Positions 23,272-31,860 of a stretch of DNA of 64,000 nt are shown piece after piece (position 1 is the first letter of the stretch; every line of letters starts with the position of its first letter). This DNA is from Deltaproteobacteria bacterium (GTDB lineage: Bacteria > Bdellovibrionota > FAC87 > UBA2466). Both the position numbers and the translations under genes were made by a program. The stretch lies in assembly GCA_900299195.1 (NCBI GenBank), contig OMIX01000064.1, positions 1 to 64,000 of the forward strand, written 5' to 3'. The notes beneath the pieces were generated by a model. That model searched no databases, was not told the origin of the DNA, and saw only the letters and a program-made list of their open reading frames with translations.

Positions 23272-24189
23272 ATGTCAGCAATCTTAGCTGTGGGCTCCAT
23301 GGCTTTCGATACCATCGAAACACCCTTTGGAATTCAAGAGAAAGTTTTAGGAGGCTCAGTTAATCACTTCTCTTTATCGGCCTCTTATTTTGCGAAAGTA
23401 AATTGTATCAGCGTGGTGGGTGAGGACTTTCCTCAGGACCATCTAGCTCTCCTGAAAAGCCGTGGAGTGGACACCTCGGGAATAAAAATTGATAAGGGTA
23501 AAACTTTTCACTGGGCGGGTAAATACGGATATGAACTGCATGAGGCGCAAACTTTAGCGACTCACCTCAATGTTTTTGAACACTTTTCTCCAGAAGTCCC
23601 GGCGGCTTACACTCAATCTGACTATGTTTTTTTAGGCAACATTGTTCCTGCTTTACAAGATAAGGTGCTATCTCAAGTCAAACATCCCAAGTTTATAGCT
23701 CTAGACACCATGAACTTTTGGATTGGAAGTCAACGAGAGTCCTTAATCAATGTCATTTCAAAATGTCATTGTTTAATTATTAATGAAGGAGAGCTTCGAC
23801 AGCTGACCAATAGCTTTAATATTCTGACCGCAGCTAAAACGGTTCGCAGCTGGGGGCCCAAACTTCTTGTGATCAAACGCGGGGAGTATGGAGCCGTCCT
23901 TTTCAATGATGGAGATGTCTTTAGCGTACCCGGTTTGCCATTGGCTGAGGTTAAAGATCCCACTGGAGCGGGAGACACTTTCGCTGGGGGATTTATGGGC
24001 TATATCGCTTCACAACCTAATTTTAATCTATCCCGTTACACTTTAAGAAAAGCCATTGTCTATGGCAGTGTCATGGCCTCATTTATTGTTCAAGATTTCG
24101 GTTTTAGGAACCTTTTACCCCTGACCAAAGAGATGATTAATGAACGATATCAGCGTTTTGTGGAGTTGACTGCTTTTAATATGGCTTAA
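23272..24189 (+). CDS. PfkB-family carbohydrate kinase
   Basis: N-terminal GGSVNHFSLSASYFAKV, C-terminal DPTGAGDTFAGGFMGY. Confidence 0.9.
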   Translation: MSAILAVGSMAFDTIETPFGIQEKVLGGSVNHFSLSASYFAKVNCISVVGEDFPQDHLALLKSRGVDTSGIKIDKGKTFHWAGKYGYELHEAQTLATHLNVFEHFSPEVPAAYTQSDYVFLGNIVPALQDKVLSQVKHPKFIALDTMNFWIGSQRESLINVISKCHCLIINEGELRQLTNSFNILTAAKTVRSWGPKLLVIKRGEYGAVLFNDGDVFSVPGLPLAEVKDPTGAGDTFAGGFMGYIASQPNFNLSRYTLRKAIVYGSVMASFIVQDFGFRNLLPLTKEMINERYQRFVELTAFNMA

Positions 24190-24288
24190 CACTCTTGTCT
24201 CTTGACGTGTGATTTCTTTATAGCTAAACACTGGCAAAATTATATGGATCGTTTTTAATGCTGACGATGGCGTGAGGTAAATGTGCAT

Positions 24289-24633
24289 ATGAAAAAAGCA
24301 GCGACCAAATCTAGTGGCCCCTTGTCCCTTGGAAACAAAAGGGCCTGCAAAAAGTGTCAGACCAAATTCTATGATTTTAATAAAGATGAAATCAACTGCC
24401 CCAAATGTGGCCACAAAATGTCTCAGCAGGATTTTCTAATAGGCATTCCCACCAAATCTGAAACTCGAAAGAAATCTTCGGAAAAGGTCATGACTGAGGG
24501 TTTAATGCAGTCGGATGAGGCTGATTCATCACCGGCAGAGCCTTTTGAGAGCGATGATGATCTTAGTGAGGACGCTGAAGAAGTTGTGGAAGACATTGCA
24601 GTCGAAGATGAGGGTGAAGAAAACGACTTCTAA
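24289..24633 (+). CDS. FYDLN-acid (TIGR02300-like) protein
   Basis: RACKKCQTKFYDFNKDEINCPKCGHKM followed by an acidic C-terminus. Confidence 0.82.
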   Translation: MKKAATKSSGPLSLGNKRACKKCQTKFYDFNKDEINCPKCGHKMSQQDFLIGIPTKSETRKKSSEKVMTEGLMQSDEADSSPAEPFESDDDLSEDAEEVVEDIAVEDEGEENDF

Positions 24634-24658
24634 TCTTGATATCCTTAAAACTACGTTT

Positions 24659-24871
24659 TTAATTTTTTTTTGATTTCTGAGTCTGTACCACCTGTTTGGA
24701 GGGGGGGGTATTTGAGTTATCTGAAGGCTTGAAATTCCTTTGGGTAACCTTTTTTTGATAACTCCACATCAAGTAAGAAAAAGTCGCGGCTCCTAAGATC
24801 CACACCGCAATGAAAATGTCTTTTTTTGTAAGTTGGTGAAGAAACTCCACAAGATATTTATCATTTCTCAT
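24659..24871 (-). CDS. Small single-TM hypothetical protein, last gene of the Tad/Flp-like operon
   Basis: MRNDKYLVEFLHQLTKKDIFIAVWILGAATFSYLMWSYQKK; SD GGGGATG before ATG at 24871. Confidence 0.6.
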   Translation of the reverse strand: MRNDKYLVEFLHQLTKKDIFIAVWILGAATFSYLMWSYQKKVTQRNFKPSDNSNTPPSKQVVQTQKSKKN

Positions 24872-24879
24872 ATCATCCC

Positions 24880-26169
24880 CTACTCCCAATCTTCACTAGT
24901 GGCCGTAGAACTTTGTTTTCGATTGGCAAAATAGGTAATCGCACCCCCCACTAAAATTCCACCCACAATTCCCCAGAAAACTGGAGAATCGATCCATCGT
25001 TTTTCAGTACGAGCTAAAGCCATTTCCCCCCTAAACGGTGAGGGAATTTGAACGAAATCTTGGTCATTCAGCCGTAAGTCCGAAGCCAAAAGCTGATGCT
25101 TATCAAACAAGCTCACAATAGCATCTGATACCAATGGACTTTGTTCCATCACATTACCTTGTTGTACTTCTGCCAACTTAATGGGTTGACTCAGAGGAAT
25201 CTCATCCAAATATTTACCAGGTGTATAAAGAAACAATTTAAAATGTTCTTTCTCTGGCTCGATTAAAATCATCGACTTACTCTTTTGAGAACTCAAAATC
25301 GTTTCATCTATTTCTCGCTCAAATTCGTGTACAGGAACCCTCTTTGCCAAATGGAACCGCCATTTTCTTCGCTCTGGACCTAAGCAAGATACTTTTCTTT
25401 TTTGCCCCAAAAAACCATCTTGGGTAACTTCAAGATGGTGTTGAAAACCAGAAGCTAAAGCTACTTCTTGGGAGTTTTCCAACTGAAAACCGTTGATCTT
25501 TAATTGGACTTTAGACGGCGTGGTTTCAATGACCATTAGACAGTTTCGAACGGTTTGAGCTCTAATCTGATGGATAAATCCATCAAATGCTTCAGTGTTA
25601 AAATTTGTGTTGTTTTGATCCCACTCTGCAAAGGTCGGCAAAACGCCATGTGGATGAATTCGAATAGCCCGTTCAATGAGAGAACGACTTGATTTCTTGT
25701 TTCCTAGATTCCAGTAATAGGCCCCCTCCACCAAAAGAGACTCTTGAATTTGAGGTCCCAAATCCGGATAGGATGAGGCTCTTTTCCGAGAGTCCACTAG
25801 CTTTTCTCTCAAGATTTGCAGAGATGAACTTGCCATCCCTTGAAACAGGGCTGTCTTTAGATCCTGAGACAACTTTGACAAATCGGCTCTTTGACGGTCA
25901 TATTCCACGCTTTTTGCAGGAAGAGAACTCCCATCTAAGGAAACCCGAACAGCGACTGGCTCTAAATTTTCAATCCATTTTTGAACCGCCTTGGTGAGCT
26001 CAAAGTAAACTGCGTTATGATCTTTATTCCAAGTTCCAGTTCGACCCATCCTTAACTCACCCTGCGGAAGGGGGGCGACAGCTGAAAAAATGAAGCTAGG
26101 TACACATTGAGTCAAACAAATTAAAACAATTAAAAAGTGGTTTGCTTTAGATTGTCGAGTACCCCTCAT
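24880..26169 (-). CDS. Hypothetical protein with PEGA-like segment and C-terminal TM (Tad/Flp-like operon)
   Basis: Signal-like N-terminus; NCLMVIETTPSKVQLKINGFQL; C-terminal FWGIVGGILVGGAITYFANRK; overlaps cpaB-like gene. Confidence 0.65.
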   Translation of the reverse strand: MRGTRQSKANHFLIVLICLTQCVPSFIFSAVAPLPQGELRMGRTGTWNKDHNAVYFELTKAVQKWIENLEPVAVRVSLDGSSLPAKSVEYDRQRADLSKLSQDLKTALFQGMASSSLQILREKLVDSRKRASSYPDLGPQIQESLLVEGAYYWNLGNKKSSRSLIERAIRIHPHGVLPTFAEWDQNNTNFNTEAFDGFIHQIRAQTVRNCLMVIETTPSKVQLKINGFQLENSQEVALASGFQHHLEVTQDGFLGQKRKVSCLGPERRKWRFHLAKRVPVHEFEREIDETILSSQKSKSMILIEPEKEHFKLFLYTPGKYLDEIPLSQPIKLAEVQQGNVMEQSPLVSDAIVSLFDKHQLLASDLRLNDQDFVQIPSPFRGEMALARTEKRWIDSPVFWGIVGGILVGGAITYFANRKQSSTATSEDWE

Positions 26170-26882
26170 TGACCCTCCGTTATCACTTCTACTTTAACCC
26201 GTTTTGGAAAACGCTGCTTGCCTTTATTTAATGCCGTGCTCCGTCCCTTATCTTTTGGATTTCTTACGGCTAAAACAATAGGGCCAGTTTTCGAGTTTCT
26301 CTGAATCCAATCAATTTCCAAAGGCGTCAGAGCCACGGTGACTCCAAACGGCTCATTTTCTGAATCAACTGATAAAACCATAACATTCTCCGCTAAAATC
26401 AAACTGTTTTTATTATCCAAATGCGGTTTCAAAATGAGATCTACTTTAGATCCTGGTTGAACCCAATGAAAGTTGGAGGCTTCAATAAAAAAAGCTCTTT
26501 TTCCCTTGGGGATTGAATGAGATTTAGTTCTATTAGAGTTAAAAACAAGCGATCTTTGCAAAATCGGACTTCTCGATTCAACATTCTCCCTTAATTCTCT
26601 TCCCACAAGAGCAGGAATGTCTTGGTCATCAAAATAAATGTCAGTTTCTCTCAAACTTGTTTTGTTCTCAAAAACAAAATCCAGGTCTGCGAGAGTTAAG
26701 ATATCCCCTTGTAAAAGATTTCTTCTGGCGACAATAATTCGCTTATTTTCTTTGGCCAGTCCATCTCTAATTTTAATCCACATTTCTAAAACCACGACAC
26801 CAGAAATTATTAAACAAATCACAACTACAAAAACATTAGATTTCTTATTTATTTTTTTTAAAAATTTTTCGAGGTAAGCCAT
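26166..26882 (-). CDS. cpaB: CpaB-like Flp pilus assembly protein (SAF domain)
   Basis: N-terminal TM, IIVARRNLLQGDILTLADLDF, IPKGKRAFFIEASNFHWVQPGSKVDLIL. Confidence 0.78.
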   Translation of the reverse strand: MAYLEKFLKKINKKSNVFVVVICLIISGVVVLEMWIKIRDGLAKENKRIIVARRNLLQGDILTLADLDFVFENKTSLRETDIYFDDQDIPALVGRELRENVESRSPILQRSLVFNSNRTKSHSIPKGKRAFFIEASNFHWVQPGSKVDLILKPHLDNKNSLILAENVMVLSVDSENEPFGVTVALTPLEIDWIQRNSKTGPIVLAVRNPKDKGRSTALNKGKQRFPKRVKVEVITEGQ

Positions 26883-27052
26883 CTCTTGTCTCCGTCATAA
26901 GGGATTCTCGTTTCTTGAAGTTCGGAAATTTTCTTCCGCCACATTCGCACTATTCCAACCTGGCAATAAAACAGAATCAAGAAAATCAATTGAAGACATA
27001 ATACGGCTTCAAACAAAATTACTCCTCGATTGTTTCTAGTCAGGCTCTTCAT
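26858..27052 (-). CDS. Small TadE-like prepilin-type protein
   Basis: MKSLTRNNRGVILFEAVLCLQLIFLILFYCQV; G-x4-E before a hydrophobic stretch; internal ATG at 27052. Confidence 0.55.
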   Translation of the reverse strand: MKSLTRNNRGVILFEAVLCLQLIFLILFYCQVGIVRMWRKKISELQETRIPYDGDKRWLTSKNF

Positions 27053-27053
27053 T

Positions 27054-27659
27054 TCAATCTTCCGAAAAATCTTTAAAATGATAATCCCAGGCAGTTTGCA
27101 CACCCCTATTCTTCTGAAAGATTTCAACTCTCATTCTCCATTTTTTTCTGCCTTCAAATGAAAACAAATCACTGGCGGACTTAGAAGTATCCACTTCTAA
27201 ACGATGGGTTAAAAAACAAATGGAGCATGACCTCTTATCGACTGGCACCAAAGAACTTCGTTGTTCAATGGCTACATTTTTGGTGAATTCAGCTAAATAG
27301 CGAGCAGCCTCTAACGAGGTCTTTAACCACATTGATTGACTGGTCAAGAGAGTGCTTTCTAGAGTAGTCCGTATTAGGCTTTCAATCATTTGGTCTTGAG
27401 AAACCACGTTTGGAGTTGCAACCCCGGAAATAAGTAACGCATGCAATGGGTGATGAATTTTCTCTAATCCCGAAATAAACTTATTCGCTTTTTCAATAAA
27501 ATTCAAAGTAGCCCTGTCTCCACGGCCTAAAATAATGGCTCCATTATCCATTCCAATCATCGTTTTCTCAGTCCTAAAAATGTCTTCATAAAGTGAATGC
27601 GTCCAGAGAGGCACTGCAAACAGAGCACTTAGGGATATAATGAGAAAGGAAATCGACAC
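27054..27659 (-). CDS. Hypothetical Tad/Flp-like operon protein
   Basis: N-terminal hydrophobic segment; overlaps the TadE-like gene upstream. Confidence 0.5.
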   Translation of the reverse strand: MSISFLIISLSALFAVPLWTHSLYEDIFRTEKTMIGMDNGAIILGRGDRATLNFIEKANKFISGLEKIHHPLHALLISGVATPNVVSQDQMIESLIRTTLESTLLTSQSMWLKTSLEAARYLAEFTKNVAIEQRSSLVPVDKRSCSICFLTHRLEVDTSKSASDLFSFEGRKKWRMRVEIFQKNRGVQTAWDYHFKDFSED

Positions 27660-28033
27660 AGTTCTGTTACCTCATAATTTTTCTTCACAACTCCTGATTC
27701 ACCCAATTTAAGAAACGAGGGATACCGAACATGAAACCAAGCCTCCAGGTTCTTCGGCCGTCTTTTGATTAAATGTATCTGCTGTGAATCGTTAGTTTTC
27801 GAGTTTTGAACCACAAAGGGGAAGAGCTGGTTAAGCGTCTTTTCACCTTTCTCTTCTATTTGCGAATTTGAAAATCCCAACATCGTATTTCGTACATGTT
27901 GAAATGCACTCAACTGCAAGACACTCGAAACCCAAGTTCGACGAACCATTTCTAATTGAATGATAATGGCTATCGTAATTAAGCTGAGGGTTAACGCACC
28001 TTCAACCAAAACACTCCCTCGTTGCTTTTTCAC
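27629..28033 (-). CDS. TadE-like prepilin-type protein
   Basis: MKKQRGSVLVEGALTLSLITIAIIIQLEMVRRTWV. Confidence 0.65.
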   Translation of the reverse strand: MKKQRGSVLVEGALTLSLITIAIIIQLEMVRRTWVSSVLQLSAFQHVRNTMLGFSNSQIEEKGEKTLNQLFPFVVQNSKTNDSQQIHLIKRRPKNLEAWFHVRYPSFLKLGESGVVKKNYEVTELCRFPFSLYP

Positions 28034-28272
28034 TATCGATCCGATGCTCTTGCGGACTCCAAGTAATCATGCATTCCCCTCTGTTTATAGGCCTCGGCAG
28101 TCACGTTGGACATCGGAACTTGTGCCCCTTTTCCAGTAATGGCATTGGATATTTTGGCGTACTGGGCCTTAATGTTTTGTCCCACAATGGACACTACTGC
28201 TATGCTGCTGACGGTAACTAAACACAACAAAATAAGATACTCTACCAATCCTTGACCTGATTTATTTTTCAT
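28033..28272 (-). CDS. flp: Flp/Fap-type pilin
   Basis: MKNKSGQGLVEYLILLCLVTVSSIAVVSIVGQNIKAQYAKISNAI; G-x-G-LVEYL motif; SD GGAGG fits ATG at 28272. Confidence 0.8.
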   Translation of the reverse strand: MKNKSGQGLVEYLILLCLVTVSSIAVVSIVGQNIKAQYAKISNAITGKGAQVPMSNVTAEAYKQRGMHDYLESARASDR

Positions 28273-28297
28273 AGTTTTCATCCTCCAAGCCTCTATT

Positions 28298-28314
28298 TGC
28301 TAATGATGTGCCAA
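28298..28314 (-). promoter_or_regulatory. Sigma54-like -24/-12 promoter upstream of flp
   Basis: Minus strand TTGGCACATCATTAGCA versus YTGGCACGRNNNTTGCW; GG and GC correctly 12 bp apart. Confidence 0.55.
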
Positions 28315-28410
28315 TAATTGACGGTGTTGATTCCGCTAAAAGTGCAATCCAAGACTTGAAAACGTTCTTTTGATTACAATTTCCATTTTGATTGGTAACT
28401 CTTAAATGTT

Positions 28411-29820
28411 ATGTCGAGTTTCTACTTTGCTCTTTGGGTTGTTTTAGCACTAGCGGCAATCCTCCATTTACTTGTTCACAAACGAGAACCTATTTCCACT
28501 GTTTCTTGGAGCCTATTTGTTCTTTTGGTGCCTGTTTTAGGCCCCGCGATCTATTTCTCTTTTGGTCCCGAACGATTGATCCGACAGGCATTTAAACGAA
28601 AAAAAATCATTTCCCCAATCTTATCCGTTGCAGAGGGTAAGTCTTCTCAACAGGAACTTTCCTCAGACAGAGTGAGCCCTATTTCTTTTTTTAACCTACT
28701 TCAAAATGTTTCAAGCTTTCCAGTTTCTTATGGAAACAGAATTACCTTTCTCACTGATCCCCAAGAAGCTCTTAACTCCATGATCCAAGAAATTAGTGCT
28801 GCTAAATCCTATATCCACCTGGAGTATTACATTATTTCCTCGGATGCTATTACTGAGAATATTTTTGATTCTTTGATTGCAGCAAGAAACCGAGGTGTTG
28901 AAGTTCGAATCCTTTACGATTCTTTAGGTTCACTTTCTCTTAAACGCCTCCATTTTCGGAAACTCAAAAGAACCGGGATTCACATAGCAGGATTCTTACC
29001 TTTTTCCTTAATACCCCAGAGAATCAACTTCAACTTTAGAAACCACCGAAAGATATTGGTCGTTGACGGGCGAACCGCTTTCACGGGAGGAACCAATCTA
29101 GGAAGAGAATATCTGGGCAAACCCGGAGACCACCAATGGCGAGATTTTTCAATTCAGCTTTGGGGCCCGGTCTGTCATCAACTAGAGGAGGTTTTTCGAG
29201 CCGACTGGAAATTTACGACTCAGGAGGATCTTTCTTCACTCAAGTACTACCCTCCCCTTCAACACCCAGGAAATGCCTTAATTCAAGTCATTGATAGTGG
29301 TCCAGACACCTCTTTCCAGTCGTTACATCGAGCTATTTTCGGAGGTGTGACTACTGCCCAGAAACAAATTTCATTGATGACTCCTTATTTTATTCCCGAC
29401 AGTTCGATGCTGGCTGCTTTAGAGGTGGCTGCTTTGAGAGGTGTTGACCTAAAACTCGTATTTCCAGAGAAAAATGATCAGTGGTTAGTCAAATGGGCAT
29501 CCCGGTCCTACTACGATGAGCTACTCGAAGCGGGAGCGAAGATCTTTGAATTCCAACCCAAAATCTTACACGCTAAATTGATGACTATTGATGATGAGCT
29601 CACTTTGATTGGTTCAGGGAATATGGATATTCGAAGTTTTCGATTGAATTTTGAAATCACCCTATTGATTCAAGATGTCGGCATAAATCAACAAGCTCAA
29701 AAACTTTTTGATGATGACAAAAAGAACTCGGTGCAAATTCAAACCGAAACATTCAGGCGCAGGGGCTTGTGTAAACAACTCACAGAAAATAGCTGCCGCC
29801 TTTTAGCTCCTATACTTTAA
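28411..29820 (+). CDS. cls: Cardiolipin synthase (PLD family)
   Basis: NFRNHRKILVVDGRTAFTGGTNLG and LHAKLMTIDDELTLIGSGNMDIRSF; two N-terminal TM segments. Confidence 0.93.
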   Translation: MSSFYFALWVVLALAAILHLLVHKREPISTVSWSLFVLLVPVLGPAIYFSFGPERLIRQAFKRKKIISPILSVAEGKSSQQELSSDRVSPISFFNLLQNVSSFPVSYGNRITFLTDPQEALNSMIQEISAAKSYIHLEYYIISSDAITENIFDSLIAARNRGVEVRILYDSLGSLSLKRLHFRKLKRTGIHIAGFLPFSLIPQRINFNFRNHRKILVVDGRTAFTGGTNLGREYLGKPGDHQWRDFSIQLWGPVCHQLEEVFRADWKFTTQEDLSSLKYYPPLQHPGNALIQVIDSGPDTSFQSLHRAIFGGVTTAQKQISLMTPYFIPDSSMLAALEVAALRGVDLKLVFPEKNDQWLVKWASRSYYDELLEAGAKIFEFQPKILHAKLMTIDDELTLIGSGNMDIRSFRLNFEITLLIQDVGINQQAQKLFDDDKKNSVQIQTETFRRRGLCKQLTENSCRLLAPIL

Positions 29821-29823
29821 TTT

Positions 29824-30330
29824 TCAGTGGGTATGGTTAGAACGACTCACTTGGAGGAACTCAGTGAGATAATGCCGCGCTACTTGCTCAGGCAAAATGG
29901 GATTATCCAAGAAAAACCATTTTACTTCGTCAAAAGTTTCAAATCGCCCTTCAATGAGCCCCGAAAAGATGACGCTATTGACACCCATCTCGCCACTGTC
30001 TTCTCGTACGCCTTGCAACTGAATGGCTCCCGGCTGATTGCCGGTAACGGTCAACGAAATGCGATTTCGACTCAAAGTGAAACTTTTAAAGTTTTCTTCT
30101 TTGGATTGAACTTTAATTTTTAAGAATGGGACTTCAACTCGAGCATTGAACAATTTGGTGAGATATTCAAAATGGTAAAACAAAGCCCTAACGAACGAAC
30201 TCGTTTCTGTACAAAGAACTTCATCTTTCACTGAACAGATATCGAGGGATGACTTTTCGCCTAGCTGAATTAAGCACTCTTGTTCAGCTAAGTTCTCTAT
30301 CCACTTTATTGTTTTATCGCTAGTAAACAT
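29824..30330 (-). CDS. Hypothetical protein
   Basis: 168-aa ORF in a region without competing ORFs. Confidence 0.5.
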   Translation of the reverse strand: MFTSDKTIKWIENLAEQECLIQLGEKSSLDICSVKDEVLCTETSSFVRALFYHFEYLTKLFNARVEVPFLKIKVQSKEENFKSFTLSRNRISLTVTGNQPGAIQLQGVREDSGEMGVNSVIFSGLIEGRFETFDEVKWFFLDNPILPEQVARHYLTEFLQVSRSNHTH

Positions 30331-30540
30331 CTGCTCACTACTAAACTCGCTAGTAATCTACCCAGCAGTTTAGACTCCCCCATCATAAGGCCGTGGTCAG
30401 TAATATTCTTAACCAATTAATTCAAGTGGAAGTCTTATTACTGCTTTAGGCTTCCTGAACATGCAGGCATGCACACCGCAGCAAGTGAAAACCCCTGGTT
30501 AAGAAAATGTAGGTTAGAATAATTCTCACTCACGCACCAG

Positions 30541-30581
30541 ACAGGGGAGCTATCCTTTATTATAATTAAAGTCTAGCTCCC
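30541..30581. repeat. Isolated long inverted repeat/hairpin
   Basis: AGGGGAGCTA tc CTTTA ttataat TAAAG tc TAGCTCCCCT. Confidence 0.7.
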
Positions 30582-30657
30582 CTCCAAGACTCTGTTTTAT
30601 TCAGAAATCATGGCTAAATTGTGTTGGAGCCTAAGTTGCTAATATCAACTACAAATA

Positions 30658-31080
30658 TTAAACTTCTGCAGGTTTTGTAACTGGAGAAGCCTCTTTTGGA
30701 GTGGTCATTGTAGTTTTTCGCGCAAGAGCATCTAACTTCCCAGTTAAATCACGAACCTGGGTTTCTAAAGCTCTAATGACATCCATTTGGTTGCCATCTG
30801 AGGACTTTGCTAGAAAAGAGCTAAAAGAGCCATCCCCTTGCTGAATAATGTGTCGCAAGGTTGAAATAGGCACTGGGCTCTCTGAACGCTTCTGCTTTTC
30901 AAAAATGATTTGGGTCAATGTCGCAGCAGTGATGTCTTTTTGGTTACGGTTATCTACAACCATAACTTCTTCACCTTGCTGGATCATCTCTGCGATCTCG
31001 TCGAGTGTCACGTAGCAACTCGCATCTGTATCGTAGAGTTTTCGGTTTTGATAACGCTTAATAATTTTAGCCTTCTCCAT
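30658..31080 (-). CDS. phaR: PhaR-type polyhydroxyalkanoate synthesis regulator
   Basis: MEKAKIIKRYQNRKLYDTDASCYVTLDEIAEMIQQGEEVMVVDNRNQKDITAATLTQIIFEKQKR; ATG at 31080. Confidence 0.88.
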   Translation of the reverse strand: MEKAKIIKRYQNRKLYDTDASCYVTLDEIAEMIQQGEEVMVVDNRNQKDITAATLTQIIFEKQKRSESPVPISTLRHIIQQGDGSFSSFLAKSSDGNQMDVIRALETQVRDLTGKLDALARKTTMTTPKEASPVTKPAEV

Positions 31081-31407
31081 TTTTACCCCCAACCTGAAAG
31101 GTGTTTTAGCCAATGTTTTCTCAGTTATCCCAGATTTTAAGGACAAGACCTTCTACGCCCCCATAACGAAGGTTCTTTGCCGACCTCAAAAACTGGTTTA
31201 ACCAAACTTATCAGGACGTGCTCGTTGACAGTTTCCCTCAATACATCCGGAAGGACTCTGAACTACTACCAAACACTACCGATCCAGATTGTATTTTTGG
31301 CTGAGTGACCCAACCTGTCAACATTTATCTTTAGAAAGGAAAGAAAAGGAGGGAAGAATTGCTAATCTCAAGCAACCACAACTTTCACTATTATTTTCAA
31401 TTAGTTA

Positions 31408-31833
31408 CTAGGCCAGCTGCCCTTTGAGTAGAGTCTTAAGATCCAGTGAAGATTCTTTTTGGAGCCTAATTTTAGTGGTTTCAAATTGAGCCACCGAAGG
31501 AATCTCATCTTTTTGAAGAGCAACATAGAGAGCCTCTTTCAATTCACTTTCTTCTTGGGTCAATGGAAAGTTGCTTGCCATCATTTTGTTGTTTCTTAAT
31601 ATTTTGTTGAATTGTTCAAAAACTGAATCAAGAGCTTTTGTCTTCTCATCAAAAAGGTGTTGGAACTTCTCAAGCTCGATCTCCATCTGGGTTAGACGAG
31701 ATTCCAGCTTCTGAAGAGTGTCTTTCAACTGAACGTCTGACGATCTTTGAGTGCGTTTTTTAGTCTCAAACCACATTCCCAAAAATCCTCCCACCAACAC
31801 TAAATTGATCCCCCACTGCAAAATCACATTCAT
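31408..31833 (-). CDS. Hypothetical membrane-anchored coiled-coil protein at the end of the pil operon
   Basis: N-terminal TM and heptad-like segment QLKDTLQKLESRLTQMEIELEKFQHLFDE; 27 bp downstream of pilQ. Confidence 0.6.
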   Translation of the reverse strand: MNVILQWGINLVLVGGFLGMWFETKKRTQRSSDVQLKDTLQKLESRLTQMEIELEKFQHLFDEKTKALDSVFEQFNKILRNNKMMASNFPLTQEESELKEALYVALQKDEIPSVAQFETTKIRLQKESSLDLKTLLKGQLA

Positions 31834-31860
31834 GACGGAGCCCTCTCTTGCTGAAGTTCT

